64,000 bases of DNA from Flaviflexus massiliensis (GTDB lineage Bacteria > Actinomycetota > Actinomycetes > Actinomycetales > Actinomycetaceae): contig NZ_LN831058.1 in NCBI RefSeq assembly GCF_001375495.1, positions 1,446,768-1,510,767 of the forward strand, in the 5' to 3' direction. The translations under genes and the position numbers were made by a program. Below the pieces are notes generated by a model. That model had not been told where the DNA came from and ran no database searches. It saw nothing but the letters and a program-made list of their open reading frames with translations. Positions 9,411 through 17,659 of the stretch are shown one piece after another; positions within the stretch are counted from its first letter, which is position 1; each line of letters starts with the position of its first letter.

Positions 9411-9686
9411 GTGAGTATTACTTCCGTTCCCGATGCTATTTTTGTTCGCGCCCTCGGGCAGGTCTGTCTGCGGTACCGGAAAGAGCGGGGGATTAGCCAA
9501 CAGACTTTCGCAGATTCGGTGGGAATGGATCTGAGCAATTACCAGTACATTGAGCACGGACAGAATCCCCGTGGCGACATGTCCAATCCGCAAATGAAGA
9601 CCCTGCTTGCTATTGCGCGCGGCTTCCAGGTGCCGCTCAACGTCATGATGAATGACGCGTGGGAGACCGCCACCAGCAAGCTGTAG
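9411..9686 (+). CDS. small XRE-family helix-turn-helix regulator
   Basis: 91 residues, almost entirely one HTH_3 domain: RYRKERGISQQTFADSVGMD as helices 1-2, then LSNYQYIEHGQ as the recognition helix, and a last helix (LLAIARGFQVPLNVMM). No ligand or sensor domain. GTG start. It stands alone between the methyltransferase gene and a terminator, with a perfect palindrome upstream, and is likely autoregulated. What else it controls is not visible. Confidence 0.88.
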   Translation: MSITSVPDAIFVRALGQVCLRYRKERGISQQTFADSVGMDLSNYQYIEHGQNPRGDMSNPQMKTLLAIARGFQVPLNVMMNDAWETATSKL

Positions 9687-9702
9687 TCCACGTCTTTTCT
9701 TT

Positions 9703-9725
9703 AGCCCCCTGTTCCACAGGGGGCT
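9703..9725 (+). terminator. terminator after the XRE regulator
   Basis: A 9-bp stem (AGCCCCCTG at 9703-9711 with 9717-9725) around a 5-base loop is followed by TTCC. It separates the regulator from the small-ORF/surface-protein unit. Confidence 0.8.
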
Positions 9726-9808
9726 TTCCTCTGCATTCAGATCGGTGCCTGGGTGGGCAGATTGTTCTCGATGAGCGGGCTAAGCCCGAAGTCAAAGGAA
9801 GGACAATC

Positions 9809-9880
9809 ATGTTCATCAGTCAGATAGCTGTGCCCCGGCCCCGGCCGGTCGCGACCCGAGCGGGGAGGCATCATGGATAG
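9809..9880 (+). CDS. 23-residue small ORF, possible leader peptide
   Basis: ATG with a strong Shine-Dalgarno (AAAGGAAGG, 6-base spacing). The product would be 23 residues, Pro/Arg-rich in the middle (VPRPRPVATRAGR) and with no membrane segment. Its stop lies inside the next small ORF (8-base overlap), which in turn overlaps the large surface-protein gene, so three frames are chained by overlaps. It may be a leader peptide that regulates downstream translation; no similarity is recognised. Confidence 0.4.
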   Translation: MFISQIAVPRPRPVATRAGRHHG

Positions 9881-9956
9881 CCTCTGGATACCGGCCGTAC
9901 TCCTCCTGATCTGCGTTAGCTCTATCGCCCTATTTGTCATCAGGAGGAAGCAGTGA
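9873..9956 (+). CDS. 27-residue single-pass membrane microprotein
   Basis: Starts MDSLWIP, followed by a hydrophobic run (AVLLLICVSSIALFVI) and a positive C-terminus RRKQ: a classic single membrane span with the positive end predicted inside. GGGGAGG lies four bases upstream of the ATG. Its TGA overlaps the GTG of the surface-protein gene (GTGA at 9953-9956), and its last codons (AGGAGG) form that gene's ribosome-binding site. This arrangement argues that the ORF is translated and coupled to the surface protein. Function unknown. Confidence 0.55.
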   Translation: MDSLWIPAVLLLICVSSIALFVIRRKQ

Positions 9957-12900
9957 GAAAAACACTTGCTTGCCTCGCTCTCACGGGACTGCTGTCCGGC
10001 GCAGGAATCACGGCAGCCCAGGCTGACCTCACCGCGACACTCAACGTGGACTGGGATGGGGCGCCGGCAGAAATCTCCTCGGGAGACGTGGCGGTAGCAA
10101 CCATCGAATGGGATTCGAACTATGCTCACGGATACCTGGACGATGCTGAACCAACCGAATCGACGTTTACGATCACGGCAGAGCGCGGCACGATGGTGTC
10201 AATGCCCGACCAGTGCGGGGACGGCTCCATCCTGAGCCCCACCGAGATTAGTTGCGTGCTGACGATGCCGGACGATGACGGTGTGGCAGGGATGCTTCCC
10301 GTCCCGGTGCGGGCGTGGGGTTCGAACGGTGACAACCTCACCGTCACCGTCACCGACCCACATGGCAATGTTGCCAACGCACCGAACATTCCCATCGTCG
10401 CCACCTCCGGAATCGACGTTTCCCTGGCCCCGGCAGGAATCTCGCCATCGGACTACCTTTTTAATGAGACGGCCGATGCGACAACGACCGTGCCGATCAT
10501 GGTGTCGGTTCCCATCGGGGCTGAACCACTCGACGGTGATGTTGCTATCGAGCTTGTTCTCGATACGACGAGCGGTCCCGACATCTCCGAGCACATGAAG
10601 CACCTCGAAATTGTCAACGTCGGAACGGGCGGTGCCATGACCGGGGTTGCCGCGAACAGCGGTCACTACCCCAGGCCGGAAGTTGAGGTGGGCATTGTTG
10701 AGAACGTGCTGACACTGACCTTCCCCGTCGCGGATGTTATCTCACCGAGTGTGGATGGTGCCGGTCAGGTCCTGGACACGGTTCCGGTCGCATCCTTCGG
10801 GCTGCGCTTCACCTACCCCGTGTACTCTGCCGAGCAGAACAACATGGCCATGTCCTGGTCTGCCCAGGTCCGCTCCGTCAGGGCACGCACGGCGACGGCG
10901 GAGTTGACGGAACAGATTCGTACGACGAACGATCTGTCGGTCACCTCCTTCGTTTCCGATGGTTCGGTCAGTGCCCGCTTCGTCAACGGACATGCCCCAA
11001 GCGCGGGCGGGATCCTCGCGGAACCGGGCGACGATCCGGCAAAGCTGCCGGCCGTTCACCGCGACGTGTGGGACCCCGCCCAGGGGACCGGCACACTCTC
11101 GGCCGGCGCGGACAACTGGCAGGGACGCGGACCAATCCTGCCGGGTGACCAGATGGTGGGGATCGTCAACTCTGCCCACTATCTCGGCCACGGGACAGCG
11201 GACTACGAGCCGGGAACAACCCACGGCTACTGCCTGATTTTCGATCGCGAGAAGGGCACCACGTCATACAACGGGCTCTATTCCGTGACCCAATTGCAGG
11301 ACTACACCCTTGAGTACCTGTCCGGCCCCATCCCGGGTGGATTTGCCACACCGGACTGCGGGCAGGGCGAATGGTCGCAGGCCGCGGTGGCTGATCCGAC
11401 CGCGATTCGGATTCTCTTTGATCCGGCGAAGCAGGAGGCTGACTTTACTGCCCGTCCGATCCTCGGTGCCGGCTACCTTGCGGCCGAAGACCTGGACGAA
11501 GGGGAGCGTGCATGGATGGCCGGAGGACACAGCCTCGATATTAGCCAGGGATGGAACATGACGGGGTCACCCATTGCGGAAGCCCCCGGATACGGATCGA
11601 CCACGACCTTCCGCGATGCGGTGGAAGCCGTTCCGTCTCGCACCTCCGTCTCCCTTGAGGCATCGAGCGACACGGTCGCACGCGGTCAGGAGATTACCTG
11701 GACGGTCCAGACGCGAGTCTCGGCAGCACCCTTTGCCGATCGGGGAACCGATACGGTCACGCATAGGCTCACTCTCCCTGCGGGGGTGGAATACGTCAGT
11801 TCAGAGGTTGACCCGACGATCGGTGAAGAACACGGACGCCAAGTGCTGACGTGGGATGGGTCGGTTGAAGTGGGAACTCCACTCAATACCGATATTGTCA
11901 CCGTGCACAGGACCGGGACCGGATCTCTCACGGCACAGGTTGCTGTTGAAAATCAGGACAGTGCGCGGCTGAGAACCGATAGTGACTCGGCTTCGGTTGC
12001 TGCCCTCGCATCGTCAGGAACCTACCTCGCAAAAATGTCGGAATCCTCCGAATTTGCGCTTGATGGTGCCAACAGGTGGACGGTGGAATTGCACAACCGT
12101 GATGCCGACCCGGTCACAGTCGCGGATACGATCGACATCCTGCCCTTCGAAGGGGATGGTCGAGGAACCATCACCTCCGCTGATGTCAGCATTGTGGAGA
12201 TCGCTGGGGGAGAACCGTGGGTCACCACCGCCGACCCGAGCACGCTTAATCCCGACCCTGCCGCAACGGAAAATGGCGCGCCAGGACAGCCCTCCAGCAT
12301 GTGGGAGGAATGGAACGGTCAAGAGAACGTCACTGCCGTGCGATGGGTCAGCCGTGATCTCGGGCCCGGTCAGGTCGCGACCTACACCATCGACTATTCG
12401 GTTACGGGTGCGACCAACGGGGACCTGTTTGTGAACTCGGCGCAGACCCGCACGGTTGGCTCAACCACGATGATCAACTCGAGCGCCTCCACGACCGTTG
12501 GCGACCCCGCCGACCTTCAGGTTCACAAGAGGCTCGTAGGTTCGGACAGTGCCCTTGCTGCCGGTGAGGAGCTGACGTTCGAGATCCAGGTGAAGGGAAC
12601 CGGCCCGGGCACCGTGCGCGGAGCGACCCTTGTCGATATACCGGTCAAGGGACTGACTGACATCACCTTCACCCACGTGGACCAGGGCACCGCCGAAGGG
12701 GGCGTGTGGCGCATCGGTGATCTACCCGAAGGGCAGATCCTCACCGCTACCGTCACGGGCATTGCCACCGGTGGGCCGGTGGAAAACATGGTTGTGGCAG
12801 AACCCTGCGATGACTGCGTCCCAACCCCGCCCCCGGCCTGCGTCCCCAACGTTGACGTGGAGTCGGACACCGACAGGTGCGATTTTGTTGAACTGACCGA

Positions 12901-14194
12901 ACAGCCCGTTCTCAAGGTTGACAAGCACCATGAAGGGATCCTGCCTGAATCCGGACCCGTGAGTTTCACCATTACCGTCGCCAATGACACCCAGCCCGAG
13001 GAGGGAACGGTCACCGCTGCGAGCCTCGTGACGGCAACCGACCTGCCGGGAATGGGACTCGACCCTGCCACCATCGCGTGGAGCGACCTGAGCGTGGGAG
13101 AAGCGAGTGGAGCAGACTGGCACATTGGAACACTCCGCGCCGGTGAACTCGTGACCGCCACCGTGACCGGAGACCTCGTGACCGACACCCAACGCGTCGT
13201 CAACGCAGTCTTCGTTCACAACCCGGAGCTACCGAGGGAACTCACCGACCCGCTCGAGCCCATCCCCAACAGTACCGTTTACGAGGATACGGACCAGGCC
13301 GACGTCGTTGACCTGAGCCGCGAAGGACGGCTTGCCATCAACAAGGAACTGGCCGAGCTCGATGGTAATCTCCTGACCTACGTCATTGAGGTTGGAAACC
13401 TGGGTGGGGAGACCATCGAAGGCGTCACCGTTCACGACCTTCCTGACAGGCACCTCGAGGCAGAACTCGCCCAGCCCACCGCCGGTGAGTTCGACGGTCT
13501 CACCTGGCACGTTGGTGACCTCGAACCCGGGCAAGTCGAAACCGTCCTCGTCACAGCCCGTGCCGAACGCGGCATCGACACCGTCACGAACCGCGCCTAT
13601 ACAGAGTCGGAAACAATCCCGCACGATGGCGGATTCGAACCGAATCCAACACTCGAAACCGATACCGACCGTGGCGACATTGTCACCGTCACACTCCCGC
13701 AACCCGACCTGCGTATCGACAAGCGCATCCTCGACATCAACGCCACCAGCGCCACCTTCGAGATCGAAGTCTGCAACCTCGGAGACGGCACCGCCACCGC
13801 GGTAACCGTGACCGACGAAGGGGGACAGTCCATCACCTCCCTCGATTCGGATGATGAACGGTACAACGACGGAACGTTCTACATCGGGAACCTCGAGGCA
13901 GGGGACTGCGAGACACTCACGGTTGCAGCAACCATCACCGGCAACGGACACAACATCGCCTACGTCGACTCACCCGACGACCACCTTGAAGAAGGCGCCA
14001 ACCAGCCCAACGAGTCCATCGCTGACGACATTGACGGCTGGGACAGGGTTGACTTCACCATCCCCGGGGCCGCGGGCCCCACACCGGAAGAGCCCCTCGC
14101 CTTCACCGGCCCACGGGTCGGCGGCCTCATTGCCGGAGGCATCGGACTCCTGACACTCGGGGCAGGGATTCTCGTCTCACGACGCCGAATCTAA
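9953..14194 (+). CDS. LAFTG-anchored DUF11-repeat surface protein
   Basis: 1413 residues. Signal peptide at 1-25 (MRKTLACLALTGLL, Ala-x-Ala before ADL). Residues about 30-850 are a beta-rich region with no motif I can name; from about 851 on, four consecutive DUF11-type repeats begin with LQVHKRL, LKVDKHH, LAINKEL and LRIDKRI, several ending in an Asp-rich DTDxxDIV signature. The C-terminus is a sorting signal: LAFTG at 1382-1386, a hydrophobic span and SRRRI. LAxTG is the type used by class E sortases, so covalent attachment to peptidoglycan is expected; no sortase gene is in the window. Such proteins are large cell-surface stalks, possibly adhesive. GTG start with AGGAGG, coupled to the 27-residue ORF. 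Confidence 0.85.
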   Translation: MRKTLACLALTGLLSGAGITAAQADLTATLNVDWDGAPAEISSGDVAVATIEWDSNYAHGYLDDAEPTESTFTITAERGTMVSMPDQCGDGSILSPTEISCVLTMPDDDGVAGMLPVPVRAWGSNGDNLTVTVTDPHGNVANAPNIPIVATSGIDVSLAPAGISPSDYLFNETADATTTVPIMVSVPIGAEPLDGDVAIELVLDTTSGPDISEHMKHLEIVNVGTGGAMTGVAANSGHYPRPEVEVGIVENVLTLTFPVADVISPSVDGAGQVLDTVPVASFGLRFTYPVYSAEQNNMAMSWSAQVRSVRARTATAELTEQIRTTNDLSVTSFVSDGSVSARFVNGHAPSAGGILAEPGDDPAKLPAVHRDVWDPAQGTGTLSAGADNWQGRGPILPGDQMVGIVNSAHYLGHGTADYEPGTTHGYCLIFDREKGTTSYNGLYSVTQLQDYTLEYLSGPIPGGFATPDCGQGEWSQAAVADPTAIRILFDPAKQEADFTARPILGAGYLAAEDLDEGERAWMAGGHSLDISQGWNMTGSPIAEAPGYGSTTTFRDAVEAVPSRTSVSLEASSDTVARGQEITWTVQTRVSAAPFADRGTDTVTHRLTLPAGVEYVSSEVDPTIGEEHGRQVLTWDGSVEVGTPLNTDIVTVHRTGTGSLTAQVAVENQDSARLRTDSDSASVAALASSGTYLAKMSESSEFALDGANRWTVELHNRDADPVTVADTIDILPFEGDGRGTITSADVSIVEIAGGEPWVTTADPSTLNPDPAATENGAPGQPSSMWEEWNGQENVTAVRWVSRDLGPGQVATYTIDYSVTGATNGDLFVNSAQTRTVGSTTMINSSASTTVGDPADLQVHKRLVGSDSALAAGEELTFEIQVKGTGPGTVRGATLVDIPVKGLTDITFTHVDQGTAEGGVWRIGDLPEGQILTATVTGIATGGPVENMVVAEPCDDCVPTPPPACVPNVDVESDTDRCDFVELTEQPVLKVDKHHEGILPESGPVSFTITVANDTQPEEGTVTAASLVTATDLPGMGLDPATIAWSDLSVGEASGADWHIGTLRAGELVTATVTGDLVTDTQRVVNAVFVHNPELPRELTDPLEPIPNSTVYEDTDQADVVDLSREGRLAINKELAELDGNLLTYVIEVGNLGGETIEGVTVHDLPDRHLEAELAQPTAGEFDGLTWHVGDLEPGQVETVLVTARAERGIDTVTNRAYTESETIPHDGGFEPNPTLETDTDRGDIVTVTLPQPDLRIDKRILDINATSATFEIEVCNLGDGTATAVTVTDEGGQSITSLDSDDERYNDGTFYIGNLEAGDCETLTVAATITGNGHNIAYVDSPDDHLEEGANQPNESIADDIDGWDRVDFTIPGAAGPTPEEPLAFTGPRVGGLIAGGIGLLTLGAGILVSRRRI

Positions 14195-14266
14195 CCCCAT
14201 CAGACAGCCAGGCCCCACACCGATAACACAGATCGGGAAACAGGGGACTGACCGTCACGCGTGAGA

Positions 14267-14300
14267 GGTTTTGCCGGGGCTACTCAGCCCCGGCAAAACC
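14267..14300. terminator. bidirectional terminator overlapping the end of trmL
   Basis: A perfect 15-bp inverted repeat (14267-14281 with 14286-14300) and a 4-base loop. The right arm encodes the last residues of the minus-strand trmL, so the hairpin serves both convergent genes. Confidence 0.8.
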
Positions 14301-14747
14301 ATTCTGACGCCACGCTTCGTAGATGGCGATCGATGCCGAATTTGCCAAATTCAATGACCGGATATGAGGCTGCATCGGAATGCGTACCCGCTTCGTCACA
14401 GCCCCATGGTCCATGACATACTCCGGCAGTCCGGTAGGCTCCGGGCCAAAGAGCAAAACATCGCCGGGCTCGTACAACACATCGGCAAAAGAGTTAGATG
14501 TGTGCCCCGTGAACGCGTAAATCTTCCGCCCTTCACCAAGATGCTCCAGGAGAGCATCCCAGTTCTTGTGAATCTTCAGATCAGCCAGGTCGTGATAGTC
14601 CAAACCGGCACGACGAAGATGAGCATCGCTGAAATTAAAACCCAGAGGCTCCACCAGATGAAGGGTGATACCCGTGCAGGCAGACAGGCGAATAGCGTTG
14701 CCCGTATTGGAGGGAATGCAGGGCTCGTAAAAGACGACATCAAACAC
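14280..14747 (-). CDS. trmL: tRNA (cytidine(34)-2'-O)-methyltransferase TrmL
   Basis: 155 residues, a minimal SPOUT knot. N-terminal FYEPCIPSNTGNAIRLSACTG, the LLFGPEPTGLPEYV motif and the C-terminal RIPMQPHIRSLNLANSASIA are the three signature motifs of TrmL (YibK). It methylates the wobble ribose of certain tRNA-Leu species using SAM. A GTG start is used, and the PEBP-like gene lies 13 bases upstream in the same orientation, so the two form an operon. Confidence 0.93.
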   Translation of the reverse strand: MFDVVFYEPCIPSNTGNAIRLSACTGITLHLVEPLGFNFSDAHLRRAGLDYHDLADLKIHKNWDALLEHLGEGRKIYAFTGHTSNSFADVLYEPGDVLLFGPEPTGLPEYVMDHGAVTKRVRIPMQPHIRSLNLANSASIAIYEAWRQNGFAGAE

Positions 14748-14760
14748 GAGCCAAGACTAC

Positions 14761-15288
14761 CTACTGTTGATACGTCACTTCCAACGTGGCACGAGCAATC
14801 GTGTGGAACAACGCGTTAAACGACACCGCTGCCATGGACACATCATCCGGCAGATCCAGGGTCGGAACATCGAGAGCATGGACCGCAAAAATGTAGCGGT
14901 GCGGACGATCACCGGCAGGTGGGTTCGCGCCCTCCCAGCCCCACTCGCCACCATCGGTCCGCACGTGAGTGGCGGCGCCAGGAAGGAACAAGTCCGACTG
15001 CCCGTGACCGCGATCCAAGAACGTCACGGCCGTATCGAGATCAACGATCGCCCAATGCCAATACCCGGATGGTGTTGGGGCGTCCGGGTCGAAGCAGGTC
15101 ACAACAAAACTCTTCGTCTCCTCTGGGAAACCGTGCCATGACAGCTGGGGAGACACGTTCTCGCCCTCGAACGTGTGCTCCTTCGGCATTGCCTGCCCGG
15201 CCACAAGATCGCTTGATTCCAACGTAAAAGAGGGGACCGGGGGAAGAGACTCGTACGGATCGGGTGCAATGGGACGCTCAAGATTCAT
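14761..15288 (-). CDS. YbhB/YbcL family PEBP-like protein
   Basis: 175 residues. Contains the phosphatidylethanolamine-binding-protein core: LSWHGFPEETKSFVVTCFDPDAPT (the DPDAP motif), GYWHWAIVD and PPAGDRPHRYIFAVHAL (the GxxHRY pocket). No signal peptide, so cytoplasmic. The bacterial family (Raf kinase inhibitor-like) has no firm biochemical role. It is the first gene of a two-gene unit with trmL and is divergent from the SOS mutasome genes. Confidence 0.88.
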   Translation of the reverse strand: MNLERPIAPDPYESLPPVPSFTLESSDLVAGQAMPKEHTFEGENVSPQLSWHGFPEETKSFVVTCFDPDAPTPSGYWHWAIVDLDTAVTFLDRGHGQSDLFLPGAATHVRTDGGEWGWEGANPPAGDRPHRYIFAVHALDVPTLDLPDDVSMAAVSFNALFHTIARATLEVTYQQ

Positions 15289-15389
15289 AACCCCAGTCTA
15301 TGTCAGCAGTCACACCCATGTGAGAGGACGGGGTCCGCGTCACTCAAAATTACGGTCGATTTTTGCCGTTCGAGACCCTAAGCTAGCTA

Positions 15390-15405
15390 TCGAACAAACG
15401 TTCTA
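15390..15405 (+). promoter_or_regulatory. LexA (SOS) box upstream of imuA'
   Basis: TCGAACAAACGTTCTA matches the Gram-positive/actinobacterial LexA operator CGAAC-N4-GTTCG with one mismatch. It lies directly upstream of the imuA'-imuB-dnaE2 start, the expected place for DNA-damage control of this mutasome. Confidence 0.82.
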
Positions 15406-15419
15406 ATCGAGGAGGGGTG

Positions 15420-16052
15420 ATGAACCAAGTACAGCGACTGGAATACGCTCGTGCAGTCCTGCACAAAGCAGAAACAGCCAGCGGCCTCACTCGTGTCGAA
15501 GAGCAGGGAGGCTGGAACACCCCCGATGTTCTCCAGCCCGTTCTCCCCTCTCTCACCCCCGGAGTCCTCACCGTCACGGGCTCGGCAACCATCCTCCTCG
15601 CTCTCGCAGGGCACGCCTCCAAACAGGGAGCCTGGACCGCCATCCTCGGCCTGCCCTGGGTCGGGTGGGGAGCCGCAACGGAACACGGACTCGACCTCAC
15701 TCGAACAGCACACATCCCGCACCCCGGATCCCAGGCCGCTAATATCCTGACCGCGCTCGCGGACGGCTTCGACATTATCGCGGCCGGCGATATGAACCTC
15801 GGGATTCGCGAGGAACGTGCAATTGCCCAACGGGTGCGAGCCCGAGGAGCCACGATCCTTGCAACAAACTGGTCGACATCGTCGGGGACCCTGCGCGTAG
15901 AAAACGAGGGTGCGGAAGGCTATGCGGACGGGGTGGGGCACCTGAAGCGGCTCCGCTTCCGCGTGTCTGCTGGAATGTCGTCAGTCTCCTGCCTGTGGAC
16001 GGGAGAGGAACTTGTGGCGACACCGCGTGCGCTGAGGGCGGTGGTCTCATGA
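15420..16052 (+). CDS. imuA': ImuA'-like mutasome protein
   Basis: 210 residues (ATG at 15420; a GTG one codon earlier is possible, and GAGGAGGGG precedes both). It resembles a small RecA-like fold: VTGSATILLALAGHA sits where a RecA Walker A would be but lacks the GxxxxGKT loop, as in ImuA' proteins. It is identified mainly by position, first in an imuA'-imuB-dnaE2 operon behind a LexA box. In mycobacteria ImuA' recruits RecA and ImuB to the damage-induced translesion polymerase DnaE2. Its stop overlaps the imuB ATG (ATGA). Confidence 0.75.
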   Translation: MNQVQRLEYARAVLHKAETASGLTRVEEQGGWNTPDVLQPVLPSLTPGVLTVTGSATILLALAGHASKQGAWTAILGLPWVGWGAATEHGLDLTRTAHIPHPGSQAANILTALADGFDIIAAGDMNLGIREERAIAQRVRARGATILATNWSTSSGTLRVENEGAEGYADGVGHLKRLRFRVSAGMSSVSCLWTGEELVATPRALRAVVS

Positions 16053-17659
16053 TTGGGACACTGCGAGGCGCCCTGTGGGTCCCGGACTGGCCGGTTGCGG
16101 CAGCGGTCTCCTCCTCTCTCGCATCCCCGGAGGCCCCGGTGGCAGTGTGCGACACGAAGGTGCGTGCCGCCAGCCCGAGCGCGCGCCGGCAGGGAGTGCG
16201 GGTGGGCGATACTCGGCGGAAGGCGCTCTCCCTTGTCCCCGACCTGCAGGTCATCGCGAGGGATGATGAGCGTGATGAGAGGGTCTTCAGTGCTGTTCTC
16301 GATGCAATCGACGATCATGTTGCCACCACCGTCATTATCCGTCCCGGTCTCGTTACCTTCGGGGCCGCAGCCCCGGCCCGCGCAGCGGGCGGGTTGGATG
16401 AACTTGCGCAGGCCCTGATCTCATCCGTGGCGAGCCAGTCCGAAGAGTCCCAGGTCGGTTATGGGAGCGGGCTTTTGACCTGCGTGCTTGCGGCACGAGC
16501 TGGGGCAAATGTGCCGGTTGAGGAGACGGCATCCTTCCTGGCTGACTTTCCACTCACCGCGGTTCTGACGGTGGCCGGTAACCCTGCAATGCAGAAAGAC
16601 TGGGAGGCGATGATCGAGACGCTCGCCGGGCTCGGGGTGCGCACAATCGGGCAGTTTGTGGCGCTCGACCATGCCCAGGTTGCGTCCCGGTTTGGGATGG
16701 TGGGGACGGTGCTGTGGCAGCTGTGCCAGGGTGCTGACCATGCCGTCCCGCAAACGACCGCACCGGCACGAGACATCGCGGTGCGCCGCCACGTCGATGC
16801 GGTCAGCAACGAGGAACAGGCGGCGTTCCTGGCGAAGCAACTGGCTGATGAATTGGCTGGGAAGCTGGGGGAGCGGATGCAGGTGGCGGGGCAGCTCATG
16901 GTGAGTGCACGCTTCTCGAACGGCCTGGAGAAGAGCCGCACCTGGTCGGTTGATGGCGTGAACCGGGCACGGGACATGACGGACAGGGTCCGCTGGCAAA
17001 TATCCGGCTGGTTAGCGAGCGACCGGCCGCTTGGTGAACTGGTCTACCTAGAACTGGTGGCAACGGGCCTGACGGCGGCGGGTACCCAGCAGACATCGCT
17101 GTGGGGAGACCGCCGCCGAGGCCAGGAGCAGGCACAGCGAAGCGTGCTTCGGGTGCAGGGGATGCTCGGGGATAGTGGTGTGCAGTCCGTTCGAGTGACG
17201 GGTGGCAGGTCGCCTGATGCGGCCACCGAATTTGAGAACTGGCATGTCTCTACGGAAAAGAAGGAACCTATCAAGCCATGGGTTGGGGCCGTGCCCCGGC
17301 CCTGGCCGTCCGTGGTGTTCCCAGAACCACCGCGGGTGGCACTGTCCTGCCGGTGCGGGGGCAATATTTACGTGGGCTCCGACATTGAGCTTGCCTGCGT
17401 TGGTTGCGATGATCCTGTCCCCACCGCCATGGTTCTCCTTGCAGGGCAGGGAAAGAGAACCCCAAGCTATTCGCATGCCTCCTGCTACTACTCGGGTCAG
17501 GTGCGAGTGTGGAACTATGCCGGACCGTGGAACGTATCCGGGCGGTGGTGGGCAAAAGACGCCTATCGGCGTGCCTACCTCCAGCTTGGTCTTGAGGGGC
17601 CGGCTGCTCTCATCTACCGGAGCGGTGCCAGCTGGTTCCTGGAAGGGATCTACAGCTAG
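16049..17659 (+). CDS. imuB: ImuB, catalytically inactive Y-family polymerase homologue
   Basis: 536 residues from the ATG at 16049, which overlaps the imuA' stop. The N-terminus (LWVPDWPVAAAV) has the ImuB form of the Y-family palm, in which the metal-binding acidic residues are missing. A likely sliding-clamp motif, QTSLWG, lies at 348-353, close in form to the QLPLWG of M. tuberculosis ImuB. The C-terminal extension carries a CxCGG...CVGC Cys cluster at about 430-455. ImuB acts as the adaptor that links DnaE2 to the beta clamp during error-prone repair. The stop overlaps the dnaE2 GTG by one base. Confidence 0.9.
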   Translation: MIGTLRGALWVPDWPVAAAVSSSLASPEAPVAVCDTKVRAASPSARRQGVRVGDTRRKALSLVPDLQVIARDDERDERVFSAVLDAIDDHVATTVIIRPGLVTFGAAAPARAAGGLDELAQALISSVASQSEESQVGYGSGLLTCVLAARAGANVPVEETASFLADFPLTAVLTVAGNPAMQKDWEAMIETLAGLGVRTIGQFVALDHAQVASRFGMVGTVLWQLCQGADHAVPQTTAPARDIAVRRHVDAVSNEEQAAFLAKQLADELAGKLGERMQVAGQLMVSARFSNGLEKSRTWSVDGVNRARDMTDRVRWQISGWLASDRPLGELVYLELVATGLTAAGTQQTSLWGDRRRGQEQAQRSVLRVQGMLGDSGVQSVRVTGGRSPDAATEFENWHVSTEKKEPIKPWVGAVPRPWPSVVFPEPPRVALSCRCGGNIYVGSDIELACVGCDDPVPTAMVLLAGQGKRTPSYSHASCYYSGQVRVWNYAGPWNVSGRWWAKDAYRRAYLQLGLEGPAALIYRSGASWFLEGIYS

